Source: an uncultured Methanobrevibacter sp. (lineage in GTDB: Archaea > Methanobacteriota > Methanobacteria > Methanobacteriales > Methanobacteriaceae). Taken from it: a stretch of 39,779 bases of DNA. Position 1 is the stretch's first letter. Each line of letters starts with the position of its first letter. Below are positions 16,854 to 25,810 of this stretch, one piece after another. Under the pieces are notes generated by a model. It searched no databases. It was not told the origin of the DNA and saw only the letters and a program-made list of their open reading frames with translations. Location of the stretch: contig CACYJH010000014.1 in assembly GCA_902774685.1 (NCBI GenBank), positions 1 to 39,779 of the forward strand. Reading direction: 5' to 3'. The translations under genes were made by a program, and so were the position numbers.

Positions 16854-17787
16854 AATAGACTTTTACAGCCTCATCAACATCATCATGCAAACCAAGTGCA
16901 GCAAGTGCACCTACTTTACCTTGATCTCCTGTAACTGCAATGAGTGGAATGTTTAATTCTTCTGCAAGTTTTTCAGCAGTTTCAACATCCATCATACCAG
17001 TCTTGGTAGCCATTGCATATTCTCTAAGCTTAGGAGGTATTCCAATTCCTTCAAGAATAGCTATTGCAGTCTTATCTGATAAGGTGTCATGCTTTAGGAT
17101 TTCAATAAGTCTATTGATCAATTTTTCCTTATCTTCAGCCATTACAGCAAAGGTAAGAGCAATTGAAACACAGTTTTGAGTTTTATGAGGATTGTGTGGG
17201 AATAACTGAACGATAATATGGTCGAGATACTCGAATCCTTCCTCTTTTAATTGAAGGCCAATATTGTGAGCCATGGTCCAGGTTGCTCCTGCATCCTTTA
17301 CATCGGTGTCATCGATTCCGATAACCAATTTTTCGTATTTTGGAGTTACTACAGTAGCTTTTCCTTCCTTGCTTCCTCCACCTACTTCAAGAAGCTCGAT
17401 GTATTTTACACCTTCTCCCATACCTCTGCACATTCCAGCACCTACTCCAGCACCAGCAAGGCCTCCGTGAGTGACTTTAACTTCATTTGCTTCCTCATCA
17501 ATAACAACTTCTTCAATTCCAGCAGCATTGATACTTGCCTTAAGGGCTATTGGCTTTTTGCCTACTTTACAAAGGTAGGTGTGCTTGTTTCCATCTCTTT
17601 TAGCATCTATGATAAGTTCACTGCTGTGTTGGTATTGGTAAAGCAACCAGTTTGAACCGCTTGGGCATGGGTGGTATTCGATAAGTTCTACCAATTCTCC
17701 ATCAGCCATGGTAATGACTTTCTCATATGGAGCAATCCATGGGTCATCAAATTTTTCTTTTAATTCTTCAGGTTTTAAAATTTCCAT
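16849..17787 (-). CDS. Methanogenesis marker protein 11
   Basis: This 312-aa protein matches methanogenesis marker protein 11, found almost only in methanogens and related archaea. The N-terminal half has CPSGSNWLLYQYQHS (about residues 42-56) and a Gly-rich GGLAGAGVGAGMCRGMGEGV (108-127). The C-terminal half carries VIGIDDTDVKDAGATW (about 153-168), the GIDDTD nucleotide-binding motif shared with the TiaS/DUF1743 group, followed by LFPHNPHKTQNC. This suggests an ATP-dependent reaction, but no activity is known to me. It is monocistronic here, converging with dus, and ends in a hairpin terminator that overlaps the stop codon. Confidence 0.88.
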   Translation of the reverse strand: MEILKPEELKEKFDDPWIAPYEKVITMADGELVELIEYHPCPSGSNWLLYQYQHSSELIIDAKRDGNKHTYLCKVGKKPIALKASINAAGIEEVVIDEEANEVKVTHGGLAGAGVGAGMCRGMGEGVKYIELLEVGGGSKEGKATVVTPKYEKLVIGIDDTDVKDAGATWTMAHNIGLQLKEEGFEYLDHIIVQLFPHNPHKTQNCVSIALTFAVMAEDKEKLINRLIEILKHDTLSDKTAIAILEGIGIPPKLREYAMATKTGMMDVETAEKLAEELNIPLIAVTGDQGKVGALAALGLHDDVDEAVKVYY

Positions 17788-17862
17788 ATTACCATCTATA
17801 AAAATAAATTTTTAAAAAGATTGTATAATCTATAAAATTAGCTATTTTTCATTTTAAGCTAT

Positions 17863-17900
17863 AAAAAAAGTATTTAAAGAATTCACTTGGAATTCTTTAA
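17863..17900 (-). terminator. Strong hairpin plus U7 terminator of ribH
   Basis: An 11-bp perfect stem (17890-17900 with 17874-17884, arm TTAAAGAATTC, loop of 5) lies 16 bases after the ribH stop and is followed on the minus strand by TACTTTTTTT. Confidence 0.75.
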
Positions 17901-17916
17901 TCATTTCATTTCTAAT

Positions 17917-18357
17917 TTAAATTTCTTGTAATCTGTCACACATTTTGACAGCTGCTTCAACAGCGCTTTTACCATAGGTAACTCTTCTGTGTGCATCTAA
18001 TCTGGTCATTCCTGGACCACTGATTCCGAGGGAAATTGGTTTACCCCATTCTAATGATAAATCAGCGATTTTACGGGATGCGTGTTGAGCTACGATTTGG
18101 TCGTGATCAGTTGCACCTTCAATTACAGTACCAAGGGTGATGATACAATCTAAATCCACATCTTCGTAGTCTTCATCTTCGTCTGCTTCAATTAATTTTT
18201 TGATTGCAAGAGGCATATCGAATACGCCAGGCACCATTACAATTTTAGTGATTTCACAATCACGAACTTGAGCTTCTGCTTTAGCAAGCTCTAACATCAT
18301 ATGAGTAATATCATAATTAAATTCTGCAACTACTGCACCAATATTATATTTTACCAT
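17917..18357 (-). CDS. ribH: 6,7-dimethyl-8-ribityllumazine synthase
   Basis: This 146-aa protein joins 5-amino-6-ribitylaminouracil with the RibB product to make dimethylribityllumazine, the penultimate step to riboflavin. Marks: VAEFNYDIT (residues 9-17), VPGVFDMPLAIKKL (41-54), LGTVIEGATDHDQIV with the conserved His near 80-94, and LGISGPGMTRLDAHRRVTYG near 112-131. These fit archaeal RibH; the archaeal riboflavin synthase RibC is a distant paralogue but lacks this motif set. The acidic insert DEDEDYEDVD near 58 is longer than in M. jannaschii as I recall it. GGAGG lies 8 bases before the ATG. No FMN aptamer is visible upstream, unlike ribB. Confidence 0.93.
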   Translation of the reverse strand: MVKYNIGAVVAEFNYDITHMMLELAKAEAQVRDCEITKIVMVPGVFDMPLAIKKLIEADEDEDYEDVDLDCIITLGTVIEGATDHDQIVAQHASRKIADLSLEWGKPISLGISGPGMTRLDAHRRVTYGKSAVEAAVKMCDRLQEI

Positions 18358-18513
18358 TTTTTATCCTCCAAACTTTATTTAGTAATTGATTAATATTCTT
18401 TTATGTAATTTTTTATTTTTTTATTAATTTTTTGTTTTTGTTTTGATTATTTAATTATCATTATTTAATTATCATTATTTTTTATCATTTTATTAAACCA
18501 TAAAATCTTTTGA

Positions 18514-18600
18514 CTACATTACCATTACGATAAAACTAGCCACTGCACTGAAAACCATAATAAAGATAATAAATAATGCTGCAAATTTTACTGCTGTCAT
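18514..18600 (-). CDS. 28-aa single-span membrane peptide
   Basis: A short open frame of 28 codons reads MTAVKFAALFIIFIMV then FSAVASFIVMVM: a Lys at position 5 followed by an almost wholly hydrophobic span of 23 residues, long enough to cross a membrane once. Support for expression: AGAAGGAGA 5 bases before the ATG (the best ribosome binding site in the area) and a TATA-like ATATATAAAA at about 18650, giving a plausible start 25 bases downstream. It lies alone between the GT2 gene and ribH on the same strand. I know no family; candidates are a small subunit of a membrane complex, a stress peptide, or a toxin-like peptide. Confidence 0.65.
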   Translation of the reverse strand: MTAVKFAALFIIFIMVFSAVASFIVMVM

Positions 18601-18645
18601 ATTTGTTCTCCTTCTTTTATATAAAAATCATTTTTTATTTGATAA

Positions 18646-18664
18646 TATTTTTATATATTATAGT
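18646..18664 (-). promoter_or_regulatory. TATA-like element for the 28-aa gene (and possibly ribH)
   Basis: On the minus strand ACTATAATATATAAAAATA lies about 46-64 bases before the small ATG, leaving a leader of roughly 25-30 bases. Confidence 0.4.
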
Positions 18665-18709
18665 AATTATTTATAAATTTTATTTTTTTAAGGGTTGTTA
18701 AGAAATTAT

Positions 18710-19705
18710 TCAATACTCACTATTTTCCTTCTTGAATTCTTCATAAGTGTCATATTTCAAAACATCTAAGAAGAATTTTTTCTTCTTAGGCCCTAGATTA
18801 TCCAAATAATCCTGATAATATTCTGTTTTTTTAATTTTTTCATAATCTTCTTTAATCAAGTTGAATAAGGGCTCTTTTGCATCTTCTGTAATGTCCATCA
18901 ATGCCATTCTCGGTCCATTGATCTTATACGCCAACAAATCGAACTTATAATCCTCATAGAAACCGTTATCTATGAATCTTCTCATAAGTTCACAGCCTGC
19001 TTCCACAGTATCAAGGTAGTTTGCATCTACGACATGTGTTATGGAAGCGTTGTGTTTTCTTCTATAGTAGAAATGCTTTCTTATGATTGAAATTCTTTTA
19101 GCCTTGAGGTAAACATAGAAGAAAAATGGCATGTCCTCAAAGTATATTCCTTCTGGAAAAGAAGCATCAATTGACTTTAAAAAGCTGTTTCTATAAATCT
19201 TTTGGCAACTGCTCACAGATAGGTCGAATAGGAAATCCTTTGTCTTTTCAGGACCGAATACACAGTCATCAAAGCTTTCATCAAGGTTGTTCAAATTGAA
19301 CCAATCATTTTCATAAATGCGTCCTGTTTCATCATCGTAGTTGATCATTTGATACATGGTGATATCTGTATCCTTATCCTTTGCCTCATTGTAGGATATT
19401 TCAAATGCTTCCTCCCTAAACCAATCATCAGCGTCAAGAAAAGTCACATATTCGCCAGAAGCTATTTTCATTCCTTTGTTTCTGCTTGCTCCAAGACCTA
19501 TATTTTCCTGGTCTATAACCTTAATTCTTGAATCATCCTTTGCATAGCCATTTATGATATTGAGTGTATTGTCTGTAGAACCGTCGTTAACTATGATTAT
19601 TTCAATACCTTTAAGTGTTTGATTTACAACACTTTCAATAGCCTTTCTTATGAATTTCTCTTCATTATAAGCACAAAGAATTACAGATATTTTTGGTTCA
19701 GTCAT
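18710..19705 (-). CDS. Glycosyltransferase family 2
   Basis: This 331-aa protein opens with a GT-A fold: ISVILCAYNEEKFI (residues 6-19), IEIIIVNDGSTDNT near 36-49 and the DxD-type metal motif VTFLDADDWFREEA near 88-101. It lacks membrane helices and its C-terminal half is charged and variable, as in capsule and wall-polymer transferases (EpsJ/CapH-like). It would move an activated sugar onto a growing surface glycan at the inner membrane face. A GTG at 19711 lies directly after the AGGGAG ribosome binding site; the ATG at 19705 has better spacing. It follows leuB by 30 bases on the same strand and is probably co-transcribed with leuCDB. Donor and acceptor unknown. Confidence 0.87.
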   Translation of the reverse strand: MTEPKISVILCAYNEEKFIRKAIESVVNQTLKGIEIIIVNDGSTDNTLNIINGYAKDDSRIKVIDQENIGLGASRNKGMKIASGEYVTFLDADDWFREEAFEISYNEAKDKDTDITMYQMINYDDETGRIYENDWFNLNNLDESFDDCVFGPEKTKDFLFDLSVSSCQKIYRNSFLKSIDASFPEGIYFEDMPFFFYVYLKAKRISIIRKHFYYRRKHNASITHVVDANYLDTVEAGCELMRRFIDNGFYEDYKFDLLAYKINGPRMALMDITEDAKEPLFNLIKEDYEKIKKTEYYQDYLDNLGPKKKKFFLDVLKYDTYEEFKKENSEY

Positions 19706-19735
19706 CTTCACTCCCTAATAAGAAATTGATATGTT

Positions 19736-20725
19736 TTAGTTCATTGCATCGATAATTGCGTCAGCCACTTCAGTTGTTGTTGAATTTCCACCAAGATCCG
19801 GAGTCAATGTCTTTCCATCATTCAAAACGGAGAGTATCGCGCTGTTTAATTTTTCTTCAGCTTCATATTCTTCCAAATAGTTCAACATCATGGTTGCTGA
19901 TAGTATCATAGCCATTGGGTTGGCTATTGCCTGACCTGCGATATCTGGTGCAGAACCGTGCACTGGTTCGAATAATGCTCCATCCTCTCCAATATTTCCT
20001 GATGGAATCATTCCGAGCCCTCCGACAAGTCCCGCTCCTTCATCTGATAAGATGTCTCCAAACAGGTTGGTTGTTACGATGACTTCAAAAGTTTCTGGCC
20101 TTGTGATAAGGTACATTGCAGTTGCATCTACATAGTAGTCTTCCGCTTCTATTTCGTCCTTGTAATCTTCAGCAACTTCATAGAATGTTTCCTTGAACAG
20201 CCCATCGGTAATTTTCAGAACGTTTGCCTTGTGGACTCCTGTAACTTTGGATTTATTATTGTTTTTAGCATATTGGAAAGCATAATCAATGATGCGTCGG
20301 CTTGCTTCTTTAGTAATGATTCTTCTTGCAATTGCCCCTTCTTCAGTATATTCCTCTTCCTTTGCAATATACATTCCTTCAGTGTTTTCTCTCACAATCA
20401 TAAAGTCAAGATTATCAAAAAGGGCATTGGTGTTTGGATAGGATTTCACAGGCCTTAAATTTGCAAATAGGTTTAATTCCTGTCTGAGTCTTACAATCAC
20501 ATCAGCTGCGGTTTCTCCAGCAGCCCCAAATAGGCATGCATCAGCATTTTTTGCAAGTTCAATTGTCTCATCAGGCAAAGCAGCTCCGTTTTTTTCCAAA
20601 CATTCATCTCCTGCTTCACCATAAGTAAAATTAAAGTCAATATCCAATGCTTTCAATACATTTATGCATGCATCCATTACTTCTTTACCGATTCCGTCTC
20701 CAGGAATCACTGCAATATTATACAT
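19736..20725 (-). CDS. leuB: 3-isopropylmalate dehydrogenase
   Basis: This 329-aa enzyme belongs to the beta-decarboxylating dehydrogenases. Marks: IPGDGIGKEVMDA (residues 6-18), the substrate Arg region LRQELNLFANLRPVK (83-97), IVRENTEGMYIAKE near 109-122, catalytic Lys in VTGVHKANVLK near 159-169, DILSDEGAGLVGGLGM near 224-239 and GSAPDIAGQ near 253. It oxidises 3-isopropylmalate to 2-ketoisocaproate precursor with NAD in leucine synthesis. Methanogens have a close paralogue for coenzyme B synthesis (AksF, homoisocitrate dehydrogenase); placement right after leuC and leuD favours leuB. GGTG lies upstream of ATG; the gap to leuD is 49 bases. Confidence 0.85.
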   Translation of the reverse strand: MYNIAVIPGDGIGKEVMDACINVLKALDIDFNFTYGEAGDECLEKNGAALPDETIELAKNADACLFGAAGETAADVIVRLRQELNLFANLRPVKSYPNTNALFDNLDFMIVRENTEGMYIAKEEEYTEEGAIARRIITKEASRRIIDYAFQYAKNNNKSKVTGVHKANVLKITDGLFKETFYEVAEDYKDEIEAEDYYVDATAMYLITRPETFEVIVTTNLFGDILSDEGAGLVGGLGMIPSGNIGEDGALFEPVHGSAPDIAGQAIANPMAMILSATMMLNYLEEYEAEEKLNSAILSVLNDGKTLTPDLGGNSTTTEVADAIIDAMN

Positions 20726-20774
20726 TTTTACACCATTAATCTTTTGTAAATAATTGAAATTAAGTTTTTATTGG

Positions 20775-21257
20775 TTATTCGTTTTGTTTTCTTAGATAAC
20801 TGATTAAACCACCGGATTCAAGAATTTCCAACATGAATGGAGGCAATTTTTTAAATTCGATTTCCTTTCCACTTTCGGATATGATTAATCCTTTTTCCAT
20901 ATCCACTTCTATCTCTTCACCATCTTCAACGATTTCGCTTATTCCTGGCGCTTCCAATAGGGGAACACCTACATTTGTAGCGTTTCTATAGAAGATTCTT
21001 GCAAAGGACTCAGCGATTACAGCAGATATTCCACAGCCCTTGATAGCTATTGGAGCATGTTCTCTGCTGGATCCGCAGCCGAAATTGGTTCCTCCAACTA
21101 TGAAATCACCGTCACTTACCTGTGATTTGAAATCGGAAACCAATCCTTCCATACAGTGTTTAGACAATTCTTCTTCATCAGTATAAATCAAATATCTGCC
21201 TGGAAGAATAATGTCTGTATCAATATCATTTCCAAATTTCCAAACCTTACCTTTCAT
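20775..21257 (-). CDS. leuD: 3-isopropylmalate dehydratase small subunit
   Basis: This 160-aa swivelling subunit pairs with LeuC to isomerise 2- to 3-isopropylmalate. Marks: [16 protein letters not shown] (residues 8-23), [15 protein letters not shown] near 55-69 (the substrate-binding GCGSSREH loop) and [15 protein letters not shown] near 84-98. The specificity loop after the GRYL motif reads YLIYT; as I recall, methanogen isopropylmalate isomerases have a hydrophobic/aromatic residue here whereas homoaconitases of coenzyme B synthesis have YLRT, so this favours the leucine enzyme. One base separates it from leuC, whose last codons provide its GGAGGAGG ribosome binding site, implying translational coupling. 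Confidence 0.88.
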   Translation of the reverse strand: MKGKVWKFGNDIDTDIILPGRYLIYTDEEELSKHCMEGLVSDFKSQVSDGDFIVGGTNFGCGSSREHAPIAIKGCGISAVIAESFARIFYRNATNVGVPLLEAPGISEIVEDGEEIEVDMEKGLIISESGKEIEFKKLPPFMLEILESGGLISYLRKQNE

Positions 21258-21258
21258 A

Positions 21259-22542
21259 TTATTCCTCCTCCGGCACTGCTATTCTTCCTTCAATTGCGGA
21301 TGTTGCAGCAACTTTTGCAGAAGACAAATAGACTTCCCCTTCGGGGCTTCCTTGTCTTCCCTTAAAGTTTCTGTTTGATGTTGAAAGACTTACTTCTCCA
21401 GGTCCAATAAGGCCAGTATGGCCTCCAAGACATGGGCCGCAACATGGTTGTGAAATTAACGCTCCCGCTTCGACGAATATCTTAAGCAATCCTTCATCCA
21501 AAGCCTTGAGATAGGTTTCTCTTGAAGCTGGAATGACAAGCATTCTAAGGCCATTTGCTATCTTATTTCCTTTCAATATTTTTGCAGCGTCCCTTAAATC
21601 CTCAATTCTACCATTGGTGCAGGATCCTATGAACACCTGGTCGAGTTCAACATCACCAAGTTCGCTTGCAGGTTTTACATTGTCTACATTATGTGGACAA
21701 GCTATTTGAGGTTCAAGATTGTTGACATCAATATCTACAGTCTCAAGACTTGCTGAGTCAGGGGATGTTTTAAGATTGGACTTTTCTATAAATGCCTTCA
21801 ATCGGCTTTTATTTTCACCGCTTACCCTATCCTTTAAGTAGTCATAGGTTTTTGCATCAGGTTCCATCAAACCGGTTTTGCCTCCCATTTCAATTGCCAT
21901 ATTTGACAATACCATTCTGTCAGACATGGTCATGTCTGAGATGGTTTCTCCTATAAATTCACATGACTTATAGGTTGAGCCATCCGCTCCAACTTGCCCG
22001 ATGATATGCAGAATCACATCCTTTGCAGAGACATTTTCCTTTAGACTTCCGTTAATGTTGAATTGTATGGTTTCTGGAACCTTAAACCATAATTGGCCGG
22101 TTGACAGCACCATTGCCATATCTGTTGATCCTATTCCTGTTGCGAATGCTCCGAAGGCCCCATAAGTGCAGGTGTGTGAATCTGCACCTACAATGAGGGT
22201 TCCAGGTAAGACATGCCCTTTTTCAGGTAAAACTTGATGGCACACGCCTTCATTAACATCATAAAAATGTTCTATATTCTGCTCTTTTACGAAGTTTCTC
22301 ATAAAAATATGATTGTTTGCAGAATCCAGTGAATCTGCTGGAACTTGATGGTCAAAAGGAATAACTATTTTAGAAGAGTCCCAAACCTTTTCAGTTCCAA
22401 TCTTATTGAAGGATTCTACAGCAAGAGGACCAGTTAAATCATGAATCATGGCTATATCAATATCGGCCATTACGATTTCGCCAGCTTCAACTTCTCCTTT
22501 ACCAGAAGCCCTAGCTAAGATTTTTTCAGCTATTGTTGTCAT
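21259..22542 (-). CDS. leuC: 3-isopropylmalate dehydratase large subunit
   Basis: This 427-aa aconitase-family protein binds the 4Fe-4S cluster through Cys in [13 protein letters not shown] (about residues 310-322) and [12 protein letters not shown] (about 370-381). Other marks are VIPFDHQVP near 60, [20 protein letters not shown] near 118-137 and [14 protein letters not shown] near 391-404. The length suits the archaeal LeuC/AksD type. It begins with GGTGAT 4 bases before the ATG and is the first gene of leuC-leuD-leuB-GT2. Its leader of about 100 bases carries an unusual 7-base tandem repeat. The homoaconitase alternative is less likely given the LeuD loop. Confidence 0.88.
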   Translation of the reverse strand: MTTIAEKILARASGKGEVEAGEIVMADIDIAMIHDLTGPLAVESFNKIGTEKVWDSSKIVIPFDHQVPADSLDSANNHIFMRNFVKEQNIEHFYDVNEGVCHQVLPEKGHVLPGTLIVGADSHTCTYGAFGAFATGIGSTDMAMVLSTGQLWFKVPETIQFNINGSLKENVSAKDVILHIIGQVGADGSTYKSCEFIGETISDMTMSDRMVLSNMAIEMGGKTGLMEPDAKTYDYLKDRVSGENKSRLKAFIEKSNLKTSPDSASLETVDIDVNNLEPQIACPHNVDNVKPASELGDVELDQVFIGSCTNGRIEDLRDAAKILKGNKIANGLRMLVIPASRETYLKALDEGLLKIFVEAGALISQPCCGPCLGGHTGLIGPGEVSLSTSNRNFKGRQGSPEGEVYLSSAKVAATSAIEGRIAVPEEE

Positions 22543-22591
22543 TCAATCACCTTAAAATAGTCTAGTTTTCTTAAATTATTGTTAGTTATGT

Positions 22592-22646
22592 AGTTAGTAG
22601 TTAGTACTTAGTACTTAGTAGTTAGACTTGGTAGTTAGTAGTTAGC
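22592..22646. repeat. 7-bp tandem repeat in the leuC leader
   Basis: Seven copies of A(G/C)TTAG(T/A/C) lie in tandem, broken once by CTTGGT: AGTTAGT twice, ACTTAGT twice, AGTTAGA, gap, AGTTAGT, AGTTAGC. The preceding 22581-22591 is a degenerate extension. A TATA-like TTATTATATCT at about 22669-22680 places the repeat inside the transcribed leader. Confidence 0.8.
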
Positions 22647-22666
22647 ATTAAGTTCGTTATTCTGGA

Positions 22667-24451
22667 TTAGATATAATAAACATCAACTTCAATCTCGTCA
22701 TTTCCATCAAGATAATCTAATCTTCTTCTTGGAATTACCTTATTTTCGAAATCTTTTTCGATGCCTAATGTAAATCTGTTTTCTCCATTGCAAACTGCAT
22801 AATTGTCATTTAAATATTTGTAATGTAAAATTGCCTTTTTGATGAAATCAGATTCTATAATGCCATCGGCAATCATCCAATATTCACTATCGATTTTTTC
22901 CTTCAATTCTTTTTCATAATCTTCTTTTTCAATATGAATCTCTTCGATTTCCTCATGTTTCTCTTTGATTGAATCCAAATCAGTCTCATCATTCACACAA
23001 TTTGTGGATAGGATGACCTGCAGGTTCTTAAATGGATAATCGATCTGATTGAAATTTGCAATGACATCATCTAATTTGTTTAAATCTTCGATTTTGTAGA
23101 TTATGGATATATGGTCCTCTTCCTCAATGTATTCAAATCCAATTGTATCTAAAATCTGTTTCCATCTTTCAGTATAAGTGTGATTTTCTAAAACATTATA
23201 AAGGTTATTCAATCTCTTTTCTTCATAATCTCCATTGAAATCAGGTAATGTTTCCATATCGTTAAATTCAAATACATTGTCTTTGAATATCTTCCTGACA
23301 CCTTTGGAATAGTTTGTAAGGATATTCACATTGGACATGGAATATTCAAACACCCTTCTTGCAAACATGGTTTCTGATTCGGTAACTGAATTGATGTTCA
23401 AACCCCATTTTGCCTGTCTGTAAACGATTGGTGTCTCATCATAAGGTATTGCAGGATTAATGTATTTGTCATACTTTTTAGGGAAGTGAGGGCCTTTCCT
23501 GGAAGAATAACGGTCGTATATCTTCATCTTTTTCCATTGTTCATCAATTTTATCAAGAACCTCAATCATCAATCTTGCTCTTTCAGGGTATTTTTCAGTA
23601 TACCTTCCTGCAAAGATAACTGCATCGATGGTTTCTCCAGTCACATTCAATGGATTGAAAAGTTTTGGCTGTGCTGCAAACAGCAATGCATTAACATTCG
23701 GATGGTTGAAATCCTTTTCATAACATTCGATGCATTCCTTTGCGGTGGTAAATATATAATCAAATTCCTTTGCAGTTTCAGCAAATGAATGGTTTTCAGT
23801 CCTATAGTTTGGAGGGTCTTCCTTATTCCAAAAAACAGTAGGGATATTGTTTTGTCTACAGTATTCCAATATTTTAAGTAAGATTTTCCTGTTTTCATCC
23901 CGCTTATACCATTTTATAATCTTGTCTCTCCAAGGGCCTTTTCCTGTATAATTATGCCCATCCCAAGTGGATTCACAGAAGAAAATGTCCGGCTTTTCTT
24001 TCATTTCCTCTTTCCATGTTTTAGGATAAATGCTTATAGGAGTGAATTCATATTTGAAACAGTCATAAGTGAATTGGTCAGAGATGAATGCAACCTTAAA
24101 GTCCTTCAGTTTTTTAGGCTGTTTTTTATTTTCAGCTTTGCCTTTGGCATCTGCTTTCGCTTTAGCATCTACTTTAGCCTTATTTTCTGAACTTTTAGAA
24201 GGCTTATTTTTAGCTTTGCCTTCCCCTTTAATCTTTGCATATTTTCTCCAAACTTTATAAGCCTTAGTTGATTTGAAATGCCTATTCTCTTTTTTTAGCT
24301 TTTTGACATCCTTATTTAATTTTTCATTCAATTTCTTTTCATCTTTAATGATTTTGGACAATTTTTCGTTTTCCTTTCTCAATTGTTCCATAGAGTCCTC
24401 AAGCTCATATCTTTGATATCTTTCGTTTAGGTAATTTTCATGTTGGGTCAT
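22667..24451 (-). CDS. CgeB-like glycosyltransferase with N-terminal coiled coil
   Basis: This 594-aa protein has three parts. Residues 1-65 are a Lys/Glu-rich coiled coil (EQLRKENEKLSKIIKDEK). Residues 75-112 are a low-complexity Lys/Ala/Ser linker (KAKVDAKAKADAKGKAENKK). The rest resembles CgeB/GT-B 'glycosyl transferase family 1_2' proteins: KVAFISDQFTYDCFK near 117, DIFFCESTWDGHNYTGKGPW near 155-174, TVFWNKEDPPNY near 213, and FARRVFEYSMSNVNILTNYS near 375-394, followed by a GT2-like C-terminal domain fragment. Such proteins are frequent in Methanobrevibacter glycan loci. The start has only a weak ribosome binding site. It lies between wecC and leuC, same strand, 99 bases after wecC. Sugar specificity unknown. 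Confidence 0.8.
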   Translation of the reverse strand: MTQHENYLNERYQRYELEDSMEQLRKENEKLSKIIKDEKKLNEKLNKDVKKLKKENRHFKSTKAYKVWRKYAKIKGEGKAKNKPSKSSENKAKVDAKAKADAKGKAENKKQPKKLKDFKVAFISDQFTYDCFKYEFTPISIYPKTWKEEMKEKPDIFFCESTWDGHNYTGKGPWRDKIIKWYKRDENRKILLKILEYCRQNNIPTVFWNKEDPPNYRTENHSFAETAKEFDYIFTTAKECIECYEKDFNHPNVNALLFAAQPKLFNPLNVTGETIDAVIFAGRYTEKYPERARLMIEVLDKIDEQWKKMKIYDRYSSRKGPHFPKKYDKYINPAIPYDETPIVYRQAKWGLNINSVTESETMFARRVFEYSMSNVNILTNYSKGVRKIFKDNVFEFNDMETLPDFNGDYEEKRLNNLYNVLENHTYTERWKQILDTIGFEYIEEEDHISIIYKIEDLNKLDDVIANFNQIDYPFKNLQVILSTNCVNDETDLDSIKEKHEEIEEIHIEKEDYEKELKEKIDSEYWMIADGIIESDFIKKAILHYKYLNDNYAVCNGENRFTLGIEKDFENKVIPRRRLDYLDGNDEIEVDVYYI

Positions 24452-24550
24452 CTTATCATCTACTTGGCTCGGAATTAATATCTTACCATTAAATCTAAAT
24501 CATCATCAATATAATTCTATCAAGTATTTTTCTACAGATATTATTCAAAA

Positions 24551-25810
24551 TCAGTGTATGAATTTGTATAGGTTGCCGAAATTGATTAATGTAATGTCGT
24601 CATCAGCATTTTTTAGGATATTCTTTGTATCAAATATTATAGGGCATTTCATATTTTCCTTGATTGCTTCGAAGTCCAATTCCTTGAATTGGTCATGATC
24701 TGCTAAAATCAATATCAATGAGGAATCCTTGATTGCATCCTCAAATGAAAGGTATTCTGGGTTGTCGAAGTGTGGGTCATGGATTGCAACATCATATCCT
24801 GCGGCCTTTAGGCCATAAATGATTTCAAATGCAGGACTTTCCCTTGCATCATCAGTATTTCCTTTATATGCCACTCCAAATACGCTGATCTTTTCTGCAT
24901 CCTCATCTAGATTTGCAAGTATTTTGCCAGTATTTTCGATTACAAATCCTGGCATGCTGTTGTTTGTATCCCTTGCCAATTTGATTATTTTTGCAACATC
25001 AGGAGCTTTTGCATAAATGAAATATGGATCGATTGCTAAGCAATGGCCACCTACACCTGGGCCAGGGCTATGGATATTTACTCTCGGATGTTTGTTTGCC
25101 ATTTCAATCACATCCAAGGCATTCACTCCAATTTCTGCACCAATTTTAGCAAGTTCATTTGCAAGTGCAATGTTCACATCTCTGAATGTGTTTTCCATAC
25201 ATTTGGATAATTCCGCTGTTTTTGCTTCAGTTTCAATTATTTCCCCTTTTACAAAGGTCCTATAGACATCTGCAGCTTTGCGACTGCACTCTTCAGTAAT
25301 TCCTCCAACTATTCTATTGTTATTTACTAATTCAAACATGATCTGTCCAGGAAGAACTCTTTCAGGGCAGTGAGCAAGGAACAAATCTTCTCCAACAACA
25401 AATCCTTCTTCTTCAAATATTGGCTTTATCACTTCATCAGTGGACATTGGAGCGATAGTAGATTCAATGATAACCACATTTCCTTTCTTCAAAACAGGCA
25501 AGATTGATTTGCATGCAGAGATGACATAGCTTAAATCACAACTTAAATCTTCCTTCACATAAGGTGTAGGAACTGTAATGATAAAGGTATCCGCCTCTTC
25601 AGGAGTTTCTGAGGCATGATAATGGCCTTTTTCCACAGCATTTTTAATCGCATCAGATATTCCTGGTTCTTCTATGTGAGCTATTCCTTGATTTAATTTC
25701 TCTACAATTTCCTTATTGACATCAACTCCAATAACCTCACATCCATTCTTAGCAAATAATGCTGCAGTCGGTAAACCTATGTATCCTTGTCCTACAATAC
25801 AAATTTTCAT
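24551..25810 (-). CDS. wecC: UDP-N-acetyl-D-mannosaminuronate dehydrogenase (nucleotide-sugar dehydrogenase)
   Basis: This 419-aa UDP-sugar 6-dehydrogenase starts with the NAD fold KICIVGQGYIGLPTAALFA (residues 2-20). It continues with TVPTPYVKEDLS near 90-101, VIIESTIAPMST near 122-133, the CPERVLPGQ segment near 150, KCMENTFRDVNIALANE near 209-225, and the catalytic Cys in GPGVGGHCLAIDPYF near 252-266, ending with VFGVAYKGNTDDARESP. CPERVLPG and GVGGHCLAIDP favour the WecC/UDP-ManNAc type over UDP-glucose dehydrogenase; UDP-GlcNAc or GalNAc dehydrogenases (WbpA-like) remain possible. It makes a uronic acid donor for the surface polymer. It opens the minus-strand arm of the locus, divergent from rfbD. 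The epimerase WecB is not in this window. Confidence 0.83.
   Translation of the reverse strand: MKICIVGQGYIGLPTAALFAKNGCEVIGVDVNKEIVEKLNQGIAHIEEPGISDAIKNAVEKGHYHASETPEEADTFIITVPTPYVKEDLSCDLSYVISACKSILPVLKKGNVVIIESTIAPMSTDEVIKPIFEEEGFVVGEDLFLAHCPERVLPGQIMFELVNNNRIVGGITEECSRKAADVYRTFVKGEIIETEAKTAELSKCMENTFRDVNIALANELAKIGAEIGVNALDVIEMANKHPRVNIHSPGPGVGGHCLAIDPYFIYAKAPDVAKIIKLARDTNNSMPGFVIENTGKILANLDEDAEKISVFGVAYKGNTDDARESPAFEIIYGLKAAGYDVAIHDPHFDNPEYLSFEDAIKDSSLILILADHDQFKELDFEAIKENMKCPIIFDTKNILKNADDDITLINFGNLYKFIH

Noticed and set aside
17251..17655. 134-codon plus-strand frame opposite MMP11
   Set aside because: Shadow of the Gly-rich region of MMP11; no ribosome binding site or recognisable product.
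22560..22650. Leucine attenuator peptide in the leuC leader, since the minus-strand repeat contains CTA codons
   Set aside because: The 7-base unit shifts frame each copy and brings TAA stops in the minus-strand frames; no start codon with a ribosome binding site precedes it.
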